Assembly (NCBI RefSeq): GCF_026870175.2
Contig: NZ_CP113977.2
Location: forward strand, 930,001 to 994,000
Length of the DNA stretch: 64,000 bases
From: Flavobacterium aestivum
Lineage (GTDB): Bacteria > Bacteroidota > Bacteroidia > Flavobacteriales > Flavobacteriaceae
Direction of reading: 5' to 3'
Shown here one piece after another: positions 1 to 8,617 of this stretch. A program made the position numbers and the translations under genes. Under the pieces are notes generated by a model. The model ran no database searches, had not been told where the DNA came from, and saw only the letters and a list, made by a program, of their open reading frames with translations. Within the stretch, counting starts at the first letter, position 1. Every line of letters starts with the position of its first letter.

Positions 1-522
1 AGGCAAATCATAGTTCTTTATAATTACATCAAATTGCGGAGCAGTTGCTAGTTCAACAGATGCTTTTGCAATTCGCATATTAATTTTGTCATCGCTTTCG
101 GTAGAACGTTCTTTTAGTCTTCTTTTTAGTTCGTCTACGCTCGGTGGTTTTACAAAAACAGCTAATGTTTGTTCTGGGAACTTATGTTTGATGCGCAATC
201 CTCCAGCAACATCAATATCGAAAATTACGTTTTTACCTAATCCCCAGATACGATCAATTTCGCTTTTCAAAGTTCCGTAGAAATTATCTCTATAGACTTC
301 TTCCCATTCCAGAAAATCTTCAGCTTTAATGTGTTTTTTAAACTCTTCGGTAGAGATAAAATAATAGTCTGTTCCGTCAATTTCTTCACCTCGAGGCGCA
401 CGTGATGCGGCAGAAATGGAAAATTCCAGATTCAAATCTTCCTTTCCTAATAAATGTCTAACTATAGTGGTTTTCCCAGATCCCGATGGTGCCGAGAATA
501 CGATTAATTTTCCTTCTTTCAT
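1..522 (-). CDS. gmk: Guanylate kinase, C-terminus cut by window edge
   Basis: Phosphorylates GMP to GDP with ATP in the cytoplasm, in purine nucleotide synthesis. The reverse-strand translation begins MKEGKLIVFSAPSGSGKTTI, which contains the P-loop APSGSGKT. It continues with the GMP-binding segment SISAASRAPRGEEIDGTDYY and later DIDVAGGLRIK, all typical of the family. About 174 residues are visible and the last residues lie beyond position 1. It follows yicC on the same strand with a 52-bp gap, the common yicC-gmk pairing, so the two are probably co-transcribed. The gap holds a palindromic repeat. Identification is firm; only the missing end limits it. Confidence 0.96.
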   Translation of the reverse strand, partial: MKEGKLIVFSAPSGSGKTTIVRHLLGKEDLNLEFSISAASRAPRGEEIDGTDYYFISTEEFKKHIKAEDFLEWEEVYRDNFYGTLKSEIDRIWGLGKNVIFDIDVAGGLRIKHKFPEQTLAVFVKPPSVDELKRRLKERSTESDDKINMRIAKASVELATAPQFDVIIKNYDLP

Positions 523-537
523 TGATATTGTTTGAAT

Positions 538-565
538 GTAGAGACGTGATTAATCGCGTCTTTAC
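538..565. repeat. 28-bp self-complementary palindrome (REP-like)
   Basis: The stretch between yicC and gmk reads as a full palindrome centred on ATTAAT, with the half-sites AGACGTGATTAATCGCGTCT and flanking GTA/TAC. Only two positions are G-T wobbles. It lacks a trailing T-run long enough for a clear terminator and lies inside a presumed operon. From memory, similar palindromic intergenic units are scattered through Flavobacterium genomes; this needs a genome-wide count. Confidence 0.6.
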
Positions 566-574
566 GTGTGGTAA

Positions 575-1435
575 TTACAATACGTTTAGTACCTGTTCTT
601 TAATTTTCTCTAATTCATCTTTCATCTGAACCACTAATTTTTGCATTTGTGCGTGATTCGATTTAGATCCCATAGTGTTAATTTCACGTCCCATTTCTTG
701 GGTGATGAAACCTAATTTTCTACCATTGGCTTCGTTTCCGTTTATGGTTTCCAGAAAATAATCAAGATGATTGGTCAAACGAACTTTTTCTTCAGTAATG
801 TCTAATTTTTCTAGGTAATAGATTAGCTCTTGTTCAAAACGGTTCTCGTCTACATTTACTTTTAATTCAGCAATAGCTGTTTGCAAACGGTCTTTTATGG
901 CCTGAATGCGCTCTGGGTCTAGTGCCAAAGCTTCATTCATATATTGGCGAATGTTTGCAATTCGCAACTGAAATTCGTTTTCAAGTGATTGTCCTTCGTC
1001 TTTTCTAAAAGTCAGGATATTTTGTAACGCTTCTTCGACAACGGTTTGGATTTGAATCCAATCATTCTCATCGATCTCTTCACGTTCTATTTTCATGGTG
1101 TCAGGCATACGAACCGCCATTTTCATCAATTCAGTCTCATTAACGTCGGGATTGACTTCTCTCAGTTGATTGATGTATGCTTTTACAATAGGTACATTGA
1201 CTTTGGTAGAAGTTTGTTCTGCGGTACTTTCGATAAAAACAGAAAAATCTACTTTGCCTCTTTCTAATTTCAAAGCGATTTGGTTGCGTAAACCCAATTC
1301 CATTTCGCGATAAAGAGATGGCATTCGTACATTTAAATCTAAACCTTTACTGTTTAAGGATTTTACTTCTACTGTAATTTTTTTGGATGGTAATTGCAAA
1401 GTGGCTTTACCAAAACCAGTCATCGATTGTATCAT
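575..1435 (-). CDS. yicC: YicC/YloC family endoribonuclease
   Basis: At 286 residues it matches the usual size of the YicC family. The N-terminus MIQSMTGFGKA is the family hallmark (Met-Thr-Gly-Phe-Gly), followed by VEVKSLNSKGLDL. The C-terminal half holds the DUF1732-type segment with LDYFLETI and KLGFITQEMGREINTMGSKS, also characteristic. Members act as cytoplasmic endoribonucleases; E. coli YicC is linked to small-RNA turnover. It precedes gmk on the same strand, as in many bacteria. A TAnnTTTG-type promoter lies about 20 bp upstream. The family assignment is secure; its RNA targets here are unknown. Confidence 0.93.
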   Translation of the reverse strand: MIQSMTGFGKATLQLPSKKITVEVKSLNSKGLDLNVRMPSLYREMELGLRNQIALKLERGKVDFSVFIESTAEQTSTKVNVPIVKAYINQLREVNPDVNETELMKMAVRMPDTMKIEREEIDENDWIQIQTVVEEALQNILTFRKDEGQSLENEFQLRIANIRQYMNEALALDPERIQAIKDRLQTAIAELKVNVDENRFEQELIYYLEKLDITEEKVRLTNHLDYFLETINGNEANGRKLGFITQEMGREINTMGSKSNHAQMQKLVVQMKDELEKIKEQVLNVL

Positions 1436-1454
1436 ATTATTTTCTAAAAGAGTT

Positions 1455-1462
1455 CAAAGATA
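1455..1462 (-). promoter_or_regulatory. Predicted -7 box for yicC-gmk
   Basis: On the minus strand this reads TATCTTTG, an exact match to the Bacteroidota -7 consensus TAnnTTTG, 19 bp before the yicC start codon. A good -33 element is not obvious. Confidence 0.5.
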
Positions 1463-1648
1463 GTAAAAAAGTTTGCAGTGGTCAGTTTTAGGTTTTTAGT
1501 TTTATGGAGATGATTGGTTTTGTTGTGATTAAAGTCAGTTACGATTCAAAAAGGTTGTCAGAATATAGGTGTTTTTTAGACTACTCTTTTTTAAATGAAA
1601 ATGGTTTGATGGCTATTTGTAATTATATCTCCAAAGCCAATAATAGTT

Positions 1649-2548
1649 TTATTTCTTTTTAAGAGTTACTAAATAAACCCCGGAAAATATCAATATAGCA
1701 GAACCAACTTTGACCAAGCTTAGCTCATCTTTGCCTAAGCTAATGGCAAAAATAGTGGCGAACAAAGGTTGTAAATAGATAAAAACGGCTACTGTGGTAG
1801 GTTTTAGTTCTTTCATTGAGAGTAGATTTAGTAAATAGGTTAAGAAAGTCGAAACCACTACAACAAAACCTATTTTCCAGTAAATATCTGTTGGTACAAA
1901 AGCCCAATCAACAGTAGTAAATTGGCTCCAGCCAAAAGGCAAAACCATAAGGAATCCAAATAAGTAAATCCATTTTACAAAGGTAAAGGCATTGTATTTA
2001 TGCATCAGTTTTTTGACGATGATTAAATAAAAACCATAGGAAATGGCATTGACTAAAACCAGAAAATTCCCCAATCCTGCATTTGTGGCGCTTCCTATAG
2101 ATTTTCCGTAAAGGATAAGAAATGCTGTCCCAATCAGTCCAAGAATGATTCCAAAAACTTTACGTTTATGCATACGTTCTTTCATGATAATTGCTGAGAG
2201 TACCAGAACAATCATGGGTGTTGTTACCATAATAACAGCAGCCGAGATAGGAGAGGTAAGACTTAAACCTTTGAAAAAGGTTAACATATTAAAAGCTACT
2301 CCAAAAAAAGCTGAAGCAATGATGCGCGGAAAATCATTGAAAGCGATTTTTTCATTTTTAGTTCTATCAAAAAGAGTCATTAGAAACCATACGAACCAAA
2401 ATAAAAGCATTGATCCTCCGGCACGTAATAAAATGAATCCGTAAGCATCGATGTGTTTAGGCATTACATCTTTGGCAATGGTAAAAGTTACTCCGTAAAT
2501 TATGGAAACGATGGTAGCGCCAATCAAGGCGACATTTCTTTTTGACAT
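1649..2548 (-). CDS. EamA/DMT-family membrane transporter
   Basis: A 299-residue integral membrane protein with about ten hydrophobic helices arranged as two EamA-type halves (roughly residues 5-140 and 155-297). The first half contains ISAAVIMVTTPMIVLVLSAI and the second LKPTTVAVFIYLQPLFATIF, the paired motif positions seen in drug/metabolite exporters. Members move small metabolites or drugs across the inner membrane, usually by secondary transport; the substrate cannot be predicted from sequence. It stands alone, separated by 56 bp from the ArsC-like gene upstream on the same strand, so weak co-transcription is possible. Confidence 0.88.
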   Translation of the reverse strand: MSKRNVALIGATIVSIIYGVTFTIAKDVMPKHIDAYGFILLRAGGSMLLFWFVWFLMTLFDRTKNEKIAFNDFPRIIASAFFGVAFNMLTFFKGLSLTSPISAAVIMVTTPMIVLVLSAIIMKERMHKRKVFGIILGLIGTAFLILYGKSIGSATNAGLGNFLVLVNAISYGFYLIIVKKLMHKYNAFTFVKWIYLFGFLMVLPFGWSQFTTVDWAFVPTDIYWKIGFVVVVSTFLTYLLNLLSMKELKPTTVAVFIYLQPLFATIFAISLGKDELSLVKVGSAILIFSGVYLVTLKKK

Positions 2549-2604
2549 TAATTGGGGGTTTTATTTTAGATTTTTTTCCTCCGGTTAGGTTTAGAGGACG
2601 GGTC

Positions 2605-2955
2605 TTATTCTAAAGCTTTCATTACTTGCAATATATTTTGCTGTGAATTGCCAATGTATATTTTGTCGTTTATAATAAAAACAGGACGGCTCAAAAAGGT
2701 ATAATGTTCCAAGATGTATTTCTTGTAATCATCCTCAGTAAGAGATTTGTTTTTTAAATCCATCGATTTGTACAATTGTGCTTTTTTGCTGAACAAAGCT
2801 TCATAGCTACCGGAAAGACGATACATTTCTTCTAGTTCTTCAATTGTAATAGGGTTTTGTTTTATGTCATGAAAAACCAGATTATGGTCTTTTGGAAGTG
2901 ATTTTATAATTTTTCGACAAGTATCACAAGAAGCGAGATAGTATATTTTGTTCAT
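2605..2955 (-). CDS. ArsC/Spx-family thioredoxin-fold protein
   Basis: A 116-residue cytoplasmic protein whose first strand ends in a redox motif, ASCDTCRKI, with Cys10 and Cys13. That position is where arsenate reductases of the glutaredoxin type and Spx proteins carry their active cysteine. The segment LSRPVFIINDKIYIGN near the C-terminus contains the usual cis-proline-like RPV and matches the family. Length is typical (110-120). No arsenic genes lie nearby, so an arsenate role is not supported by context; a general redox or stress role is as likely. The family call is solid, the reaction is not known. Confidence 0.85.
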   Translation of the reverse strand: MNKIYYLASCDTCRKIIKSLPKDHNLVFHDIKQNPITIEELEEMYRLSGSYEALFSKKAQLYKSMDLKNKSLTEDDYKKYILEHYTFLSRPVFIINDKIYIGNSQQNILQVMKALE

Positions 2956-3030
2956 TTTTTTCTATTTTATAAATGCAAAGGAAAACATTTGATGTTTAAA
3001 ATGTTTAATTTTATCAAAAAATTAAAAATT

Positions 3031-3486
3031 ATGCAACAAACATTTGACGTTACAAGAAACATTAGAAAAATGGTATCTCCGTTTTTAGAGAACTATACTT
3101 TGGAGCAATTAAATAAAATCCCAGATGGCTACAATAATAATTTAATTTGGAATATCGGACATATAGTGGTGGTACAACAATTATTAGTATACAAATTGTC
3201 TGGTTTGCCTATAATGGTATCCGATGAAATGGTTAATAAATATATGAAAGGAACTAAACCTGAACATATTGCTACACAGGCTGAAGTTGATGAAATCAAA
3301 GAATTATTGTTTAAAACTGTTGATCAAACAGAGGCAGATTTTAACGAAAAAAAATTCAACAAATTTCAAGAGTATCCAACTTCAACTGGGTTTGTATTAA
3401 AAAGTACTGAAGACGCTATAGCATTTAACAGTTTTCATGAAGGACTTCATGTAGGTGTTATGATGAGCATTAGAAAATTCTTGTAA
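3031..3486 (+). CDS. DinB-fold (four-helix metal-binding) protein
   Basis: About 151 residues from the start MQQTFDVTRN. I prefer this ATG because DinB-superfamily proteins normally begin just before the first helix; an upstream in-frame ATG at 2989 would add a Lys/Phe-rich 14-residue tail. The sequence LIWNIGHIVVVQQLLVYKL and the late FHEGLHVGVMMSIRK place His residues where the family binds a divalent metal. Members include bacillithiol-dependent and other thiol transferases and damage-inducible proteins; the exact role here is unknown. It is divergent from the ArsC-like gene and followed by the trans-sulfuration gene. Confidence 0.82.
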   Translation: MQQTFDVTRNIRKMVSPFLENYTLEQLNKIPDGYNNNLIWNIGHIVVVQQLLVYKLSGLPIMVSDEMVNKYMKGTKPEHIATQAEVDEIKELLFKTVDQTEADFNEKKFNKFQEYPTSTGFVLKSTEDAIAFNSFHEGLHVGVMMSIRKFL

Positions 3487-3560
3487 TATTTTTTACCAGA
3501 ATAGGAAGAATAAAGAAGCTTAATTAGGTAAGCTAACGAAAAGAATTAAAAAAAGACAAA

Positions 3561-4706
3561 ATGAAATTCAATACCAAAGTTATTCACGGAGGACAACACC
3601 ATGATCCTAGTACTGGGGCAGTAATGCCTGCTGTATACCAAACTTCGACATTTGTACAAACCAGTCCAGGGAAACCGTTAAATCCAGATTACGAATATAG
3701 TAGAGCTGCTAACCCAACACGATCTGCTCTCGAAAATGCATTGGCTAGTATCGAGAATGGAACTAGAGGATTAGCTTTTTCATCCGGATTGGCCGCTACA
3801 GATTGTATTTTGAGATCTTTTAAAGCGGGTGATGAAATCATTGCTATGGATGATTTGTACGGGGGAACATATCGTATGTTTACCCGAATCTATAAAGATA
3901 GCGGAATAAAATTTCATTTTGTTGACATGAATGATTTGGAGAATTTCAAATCATTAATTAATGAAAACACGAAAATGGTTTGGGTTGAAACACCAACAAA
4001 CCCATTAATGAAATTGGCAGATATTCAAGAAATTGCCAAAATTACCAATGCAAAAAAGATTCTTTTTGCTGTCGATAATACTTTTGCAACTCCTTATTTG
4101 CAAAAACCTTTAGACTTAGGCGCTGATATCGTTATGCATTCAGCTACTAAATATTTGGGAGGACACTCTGATGTAATTGCGGGAGCTTTAATTGTAAAAG
4201 ATGAAGCTTTAGGAGATCAACTGCATTTTCAGCAATTTGCCACAGGAGCAACTTTAGGCCCTATGGATAGTTTCTTGGTGTTAAGAGGAATAAAAACGTT
4301 GCATTTGCGAGTACAAAGACATTGCGAGAATGGTGCTAAGGTGGTTGAATTTTTGAGTAATCACCCAAAAATCAAAACGGTTTATTATCCAGGCTTGCCA
4401 AGTCATCCTTATCATGAAATTGCTAAAAAACAAATGAGTGGTTTTGGAGGTATGGTTTCTTTTACGTTTGTATCCGGTAAAAAAGAAGATGCTGTAGATT
4501 TTCTAGAAAGACTAAATGTGTTTACTCTTGCAGAATCTTTAGGAGGAGTAGAGTCATTAGCCAATCATCCTGCATTGATGACACACGCATCTATTCCTGA
4601 AGACAAAAGAAAAGAAATTGGGATAACAGATGATTTAGTGCGTTTGAGTGTAGGTATTGAAGATGCTGAGGACTTAATTGCCGATTTAATGCAAGCATTA
4701 GCATAA
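3561..4706 (+). CDS. Cystathionine gamma-synthase/lyase family PLP enzyme
   Basis: A 381-residue Cys/Met-metabolism PLP enzyme. It acts on cystathionine or O-acylated homoserine in trans-sulfuration, linking cysteine, homocysteine and methionine. Visible landmarks are the PLP-phosphate loop FSSGLAATDCIL (residues 73-84), the active-site Tyr/Arg segment YEYSRAANPTRSALE (45-59), and SATKYLGGHSDV with the Schiff-base Lys197. Length is typical. Synthase and lyase cannot be separated reliably by eye; the overall pattern fits cystathionine gamma-synthase/lyase of Flavobacteria. It is a single gene ending in a strong hairpin. Confidence 0.93.
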   Translation: MKFNTKVIHGGQHHDPSTGAVMPAVYQTSTFVQTSPGKPLNPDYEYSRAANPTRSALENALASIENGTRGLAFSSGLAATDCILRSFKAGDEIIAMDDLYGGTYRMFTRIYKDSGIKFHFVDMNDLENFKSLINENTKMVWVETPTNPLMKLADIQEIAKITNAKKILFAVDNTFATPYLQKPLDLGADIVMHSATKYLGGHSDVIAGALIVKDEALGDQLHFQQFATGATLGPMDSFLVLRGIKTLHLRVQRHCENGAKVVEFLSNHPKIKTVYYPGLPSHPYHEIAKKQMSGFGGMVSFTFVSGKKEDAVDFLERLNVFTLAESLGGVESLANHPALMTHASIPEDKRKEIGITDDLVRLSVGIEDAEDLIADLMQALA

Positions 4707-4720
4707 AAAAAATAATTTCA

Positions 4721-4763
4721 AAAAAAAAGCACAATTCTAAAATTAAGAATTGTGCTTTTTTTT
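4721..4763. terminator. Bidirectional intrinsic terminator
   Basis: A perfect 18-bp stem (core GCACAATTCT / AGAATTGTGC) with a 7-nt loop is flanked by an A-run on one side and a T-run on the other. It lies between two convergent genes and can stop transcription from both. Confidence 0.9.
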
Positions 4764-4777
4764 TGAAATTTAGATTT

Positions 4778-5563
4778 TTAAATATCTAAATAAACAATAT
4801 AACCTACACCAACAAAAGTTAGCCAATCATTGCCTTTATTTTCTTTGTATAAATCTTTATTAGGATTAAGTCCATCAACCCAATCCGAATTGAAATATTG
4901 TGCTCTTAAATCAAGTATTAGATCAGACATTTTAGTTAGCTTGTAACGGGTTCCTATGTTCAGAGTCTGAGAAAAAGCAAATTTACTTTCATTAGAATAT
5001 CCATGAGAATGACCGTCAGACGGGGTTAGGAATTTATAGAAAGTAGTGGCTGAATTGCCTAAATCTCCCATAGATGATGAAGCGTTGGTAGTATAATAAC
5101 TAACTTGTGGTCCTATACTAATGTAGGGAGCAAAACTTCCTATTGTGTTTTCAAAATCGTGGATATTTAAAGGGTAAAATTCAATTTGAAAACCTAGGCT
5201 TACTAATTGAGTAGAACCTTTCATGGCTTGGAGTTGTTTACCTGCTAAAGAGGTTTTTTTAACCCATTCACCGTAGTGTTGCAATTCGTTTTTACTGTAT
5301 GAAAGCTCGGAACGCACTTTAAAATGCTCTTTGACATACATATTCAAATTGTCAGTATAAGAGAAGTTTAAATAATCAATAACCGCAATTCCAAACCCCA
5401 TATTGCTTAGATTGGTTTGAGTATTGTTTCGTTGTCCGTAGTCAGAACGCAATTCAGTTCTTCCGGCAACGACACCTATTTCATGTGCAATTTCAGATTG
5501 TGAAAAGGAAATATATGGTAGGTTTATTAGTAGTAATAATGCAAGAGTTTTTATTTTAATCAT
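4778..5563 (-). CDS. Exported beta-rich protein, THC0290_0291-like (copy 1)
   Basis: 261 residues with an N-terminal signal peptide (MIKIKTLALLLLINLPYISF, cleavage probably near SQS). The mature protein is rich in alternating hydrophobic and aromatic strands such as FAPYISIGPQVSYYT and ends in YIVYLDI, as expected for an outer-membrane beta-barrel of eight to ten strands. It is a clear paralogue of the gene at 6040-6831: both share HEIGV/HELGV near the N-terminus, RSDYGQ, DWVDGLNPNK and a Y-L-D C-terminus. I recall such proteins in Flavobacteriia under the name THC0290_0291 family, often beside gdhA and sometimes mislabelled glutamate dehydrogenase. Function is unknown. Confidence 0.75.
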   Translation of the reverse strand: MIKIKTLALLLLINLPYISFSQSEIAHEIGVVAGRTELRSDYGQRNNTQTNLSNMGFGIAVIDYLNFSYTDNLNMYVKEHFKVRSELSYSKNELQHYGEWVKKTSLAGKQLQAMKGSTQLVSLGFQIEFYPLNIHDFENTIGSFAPYISIGPQVSYYTTNASSSMGDLGNSATTFYKFLTPSDGHSHGYSNESKFAFSQTLNIGTRYKLTKMSDLILDLRAQYFNSDWVDGLNPNKDLYKENKGNDWLTFVGVGYIVYLDI

Positions 5564-5591
5564 GTGGGTTAGGGGGTGTTTTAAGGCGGGG

Positions 5592-5599
5592 CAAATGTA
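5592..5599 (-). promoter_or_regulatory. Predicted promoter for exported protein copy 1
   Basis: The minus strand reads TACATTTG, matching TAnnTTTG, about 28 bp before the start codon. A TTTCG element lies 19 bp further upstream and may serve as the -33 box. Confidence 0.5.
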
Positions 5600-5941
5600 T
5601 AACGTATATCTGAAAAAACGAAATGCCTTTTTGCTGAAATGCAGCTATATATGCTTATTTCAAGAAGCGCATAAGATATTTGTTAAGAATAGTATTAATA
5701 CTGAAAAAGGTTAAGTGCTTTTAGGATAATTATAAGTTGTAGAAGCACAAGTATTTATCATTGACATCTCAATTAAATAGAGGGTTGCGGCATTGAGTTG
5801 ATGAGTGTTAAAATGTTTTTTAATAAAAATAGAAATATATCTAAAAAAGAAGTCTAATTCTTACTTTTTAAAAATTCTGATAGAGAAAAGGTGAAATATA
5901 TTTGTAGAAAAGATGCTAATATGTAGTCTAATAAAACTAAA

Positions 5942-5973
5942 AAACAGCGATAAACTTCTGTCTATTGCTGTTT
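5942..5973 (-). terminator. Likely terminator of exported protein copy 2
   Basis: On the minus strand an 11-bp stem (AAACAGCAATA pairing with TATCGCTGTTT, one wobble) is followed by a T-rich tract. It lies about 67 bp behind the stop codon of the upstream gene. Apart from this hairpin and the promoter at 5592, the 476-bp stretch 5564-6039 shows no gene or other signal I can support. Confidence 0.55.
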
Positions 5974-6039
5974 AGAAAATGTAATTTTTTTTCATTGGTA
6001 AACTATAGCTTTTTAGAATTAGCCCCAATATATTTTTTG

Positions 6040-6831
6040 TTAATTGTCTAAATAATAGATGTATCCTAAAGTGAGCCATACTATGGAGTCATTACCGGCA
6101 TTTTCTTTATAAATGTTTTTATTTGGATTTAGTCCATCAACCCAATCTGAACTAAAATATTGAATCTGAAAATTCAATAATAGATCCGACATAGGGGTTA
6201 ATTTATACCGCGTTCCGATATTTGCAACTCCTGAAAAAACGAATTTACTTTCCGTTGAGAATCCATCAGGATGACCATCTGAAGGGACTAGATATTTAGG
6301 ATAAGTTGTAGATGGGGTTCCAAGTTCTCCTAAGGTTGAAGCTGCAATGGCTTTATAATAACTAACTTGGGCACCAAGACCTATGTAAGGCCCAAAAGCA
6401 TGATTGGATCTTTCGAAATCGTGTATGGCAAATGGGGAAAATTCTAATTGTGATCCAAAATTTACAAGTTGAGACGAGCCATACATTGCTCTAAGTTGTT
6501 TAGTTCCTAGAGAATTACTGCTATTGTCTACCCATTTTCCATAATGTTTTAAATCGGTTTTACTATAGGAGAGTTCGTTTCTTATTCTAAAATGTTCAGT
6601 AAAAAATCCACCCCGATTGTTGCGGTAAGAAAAAGAGAAATAATCAAGAATACCTATCCCATATCCAAGATTTCCCGTATTTGTTTTTTCATTATCTTTT
6701 TGACCATAGTCAGACCTAAATTCTAGTGGTCCAGCCATCACACCTAATTCATGAGAAATCCCAAACTGTGCAAAGACGTTATTAGACAATCCTATAAAAA
6801 CTACTAAGGTAATTATTTTTAGTTTGATCAT
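6040..6831 (-). CDS. Exported beta-rich protein, THC0290_0291-like (copy 2)
   Basis: 263 residues from MIKLKIITLVVFIG, which gives a normal signal peptide ending NNVFA-Q. A longer frame opens at 6933, but its extra residues are not signal-like and a TATATTTG promoter box lies inside the extension, so the shorter start is preferred. It is paralogous to the gene at 4778-5563 in the motifs ELGVMAGP, FRSDYGQ, FGPYIGLGAQVSYY, DWVDGLNPNK and the terminal YYLDN. The predicted location is the outer membrane. The divergent gdhA follows on the other strand, a neighbourhood I associate with this family in Flavobacteria. No biochemical role can be assigned. Confidence 0.75.
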   Translation of the reverse strand: MIKLKIITLVVFIGLSNNVFAQFGISHELGVMAGPLEFRSDYGQKDNEKTNTGNLGYGIGILDYFSFSYRNNRGGFFTEHFRIRNELSYSKTDLKHYGKWVDNSSNSLGTKQLRAMYGSSQLVNFGSQLEFSPFAIHDFERSNHAFGPYIGLGAQVSYYKAIAASTLGELGTPSTTYPKYLVPSDGHPDGFSTESKFVFSGVANIGTRYKLTPMSDLLLNFQIQYFSSDWVDGLNPNKNIYKENAGNDSIVWLTLGYIYYLDN

Positions 6832-6856
6832 GACGGGTGGTATTTTCAATGCACTA

Positions 6857-6864
6857 CAAATATA
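6857..6864 (-). promoter_or_regulatory. Predicted -7 box for exported protein copy 2
   Basis: The minus strand reads TATATTTG, an exact TAnnTTTG match 25 bp upstream of the preferred start codon. It supports the start at 6831. Confidence 0.5.
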
Positions 6865-7058
6865 AGGAAAAACTACGATTGATGGAATAATGTAATGTAG
6901 GAAATAAAAAATATCTCGTAATATAATATTCATTGTAAAAAATGCAACAATTTGTCTAAAAAAACTACTTTAAAGGTTGAATTCGCAATTTATGACTGAT
7001 AAAAAGATAATTCGGTTAATATTGTAAAAAAATAAGCTTTAAATATTCTTATAAAATG

Positions 7059-7066
7059 TATCTTTG
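7059..7066 (+). promoter_or_regulatory. Predicted -7 box for gdhA
   Basis: TATCTTTG matches TAnnTTTG and lies 42 bp before the gdhA start. A TTT at 7038-7040, 18 bp upstream, is the nearest -33-like element; the match there is weak. Confidence 0.5.
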
Positions 7067-7108
7067 TCTGATCTAACGAAAACGTTTTCTTAAAACGTTG
7101 ATAATTTA

Positions 7109-8458
7109 ATGATCATGTCACAAAGTATTACAAATTTTATCGAATTGGTTGCCAAAAAAAATCCGAACGAACCGGAATTTATGCAAGCTGTTGTGGAAGT
7201 TGCTGAAACAGTAATCCCTTTCATCGAAGAAAACAAAAAATACCAAAACAAAATGATTTTGGAGAGAATGGTCGAGTCAGATCGTATCATTATGTTTCGA
7301 GTAGTTTGGGTAGACGATAAAGGTGAGACACAAGTAAATAGAGGATACCGTGTTCAAATGAACTCGGCTATTGGTCCATATAAAGGAGGAATCCGTTTCC
7401 ATCCTTCTGTAAACCTAAGTATTTTAAAATTCTTAGCTTTCGAACAAACTTTCAAAAATAGTTTGACTACATTGCCAATGGGTGGTGGAAAAGGAGGAGC
7501 TGATTTTGATCCAAAAGGAAAATCAGACAATGAGGTAATGCGTTTTTGCCAAGCCTTCATGACAGAATTAGCAAAACATATTGGTGCTGATACTGACGTT
7601 CCTGCTGGAGATATCGGAGTAGGAGGAAGAGAAGTAGGATATATGTTTGGTCAATTCAAAAGATTAAGAAACGAATTTACTGGAGTTTTAACAGGTAAAG
7701 GAATTTCTTTTGGTGGATCATTAATTCGTCCAGAAGCAACAGGATACGGAGATGTGTATTTTGCACAAAGTATGTTGGCTACAAAAGGAGAGAGCTTCGC
7801 AGGAAAAACTGTAGTAATCTCTGGATCTGGAAACGTAGCACAATATGCTACAGAAAAAGCAACTCAACTAGGAGGTAAAGTTGTTACTTTGTCTGATTCT
7901 GCTGGATATATCTACGATGCAGACGGAATTGATGCTGAGAAATTGGCATATGTTATGGAAATCAAAAACGAGAGAAGAGGAAGAATTAGTGAATATGTTG
8001 CTAAATATCCAAATGCAAAATATGTAGATGGTAAACGTCCATGGGAAGTAAAATGTGATGTAGCTTTACCTTGTGCAACTCAAAATGAGTTAAACGAAGA
8101 GGAAGCAAAAATGCTTGTTGCAAACGGATGTATCTGTGTTGCCGAAGGTGCAAATATGCCTTCTACTCCAGAAGCTGTTCACGTTTTCCAAAAAGCTAAA
8201 ATTTTATTCGCTCCAGGAAAAGCTTCAAATGCTGGTGGAGTAGCAACTTCAGGACTAGAAATGTCTCAAAACTCATTGCGTTTAAGCTGGACTTCTGAAG
8301 AGGTTGACGAAAGATTAAAAGCGATCATGAAAGATATCCACGCTTCATGTGTGAAATATGGTACTGATGCAACAGGTTATGTTGACTACGTAAGAGGAGC
8401 TAACATTGCGGGATTTGTAAAAGTTGCTGATGCTATGCTTGCTCAAGGAGTTGTATAG
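7109..8458 (+). CDS. gdhA: NADP-type glutamate dehydrogenase
   Basis: 449 residues, the usual length of hexameric bacterial glutamate dehydrogenases. It interconverts 2-oxoglutarate plus ammonia and glutamate in the cytoplasm, usually in the assimilatory direction. The sequence contains YKGGIRFHPSVN, LPMGGGKGGADFDPKGKS with the substrate-binding and catalytic lysines, DVPAGDIGVGGREVGYM, the Rossmann motif VVISGSGNVAQYA, and AEGANMPSTPEA. ATG codons occur at 7109 and 7115; the second (MSQSITNF) matches the usual start of flavobacterial homologues, and I keep the first only as the outer limit. It is a single gene with its own promoter and terminator. Confidence 0.97.
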   Translation: MIMSQSITNFIELVAKKNPNEPEFMQAVVEVAETVIPFIEENKKYQNKMILERMVESDRIIMFRVVWVDDKGETQVNRGYRVQMNSAIGPYKGGIRFHPSVNLSILKFLAFEQTFKNSLTTLPMGGGKGGADFDPKGKSDNEVMRFCQAFMTELAKHIGADTDVPAGDIGVGGREVGYMFGQFKRLRNEFTGVLTGKGISFGGSLIRPEATGYGDVYFAQSMLATKGESFAGKTVVISGSGNVAQYATEKATQLGGKVVTLSDSAGYIYDADGIDAEKLAYVMEIKNERRGRISEYVAKYPNAKYVDGKRPWEVKCDVALPCATQNELNEEEAKMLVANGCICVAEGANMPSTPEAVHVFQKAKILFAPGKASNAGGVATSGLEMSQNSLRLSWTSEEVDERLKAIMKDIHASCVKYGTDATGYVDYVRGANIAGFVKVADAMLAQGVV

Positions 8459-8546
8459 TCATTTAGATTTCTAACTTTTGATGGATTCACTCGTTAGCAT
8501 TTTAAGGCTCGGGTAACGATTTTAAAATTAGAATTTATAAATATTT

Positions 8547-8587
8547 AAAAATGCCTTTTTTCTGTAAAGATTAAAGGCATTTTTTTT
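8547..8587 (+). terminator. Terminator of gdhA
   Basis: The stem AAAATGCCTTT pairs with AAAGGCATTTT around a 14-nt loop and is followed by an unbroken T-run, about 90 bp after the gdhA stop. Confidence 0.88.
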
Positions 8588-8591
8588 GTGC

Positions 8592-8599
8592 TATATTTG
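8592..8599 (+). promoter_or_regulatory. Predicted -7 box for porZ
   Basis: TATATTTG matches TAnnTTTG. It lies directly after the gdhA terminator and 19 bp before the porZ start, implying a short leader. Confidence 0.5.
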
Positions 8600-8617
8600 T
8601 GAACCAATATCTACGCT

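Noticed and set aside
6832..6933. Longer start for exported protein copy 2
   Set aside because: The extension places a non-signal sequence before a clear signal peptide and contains the predicted promoter.
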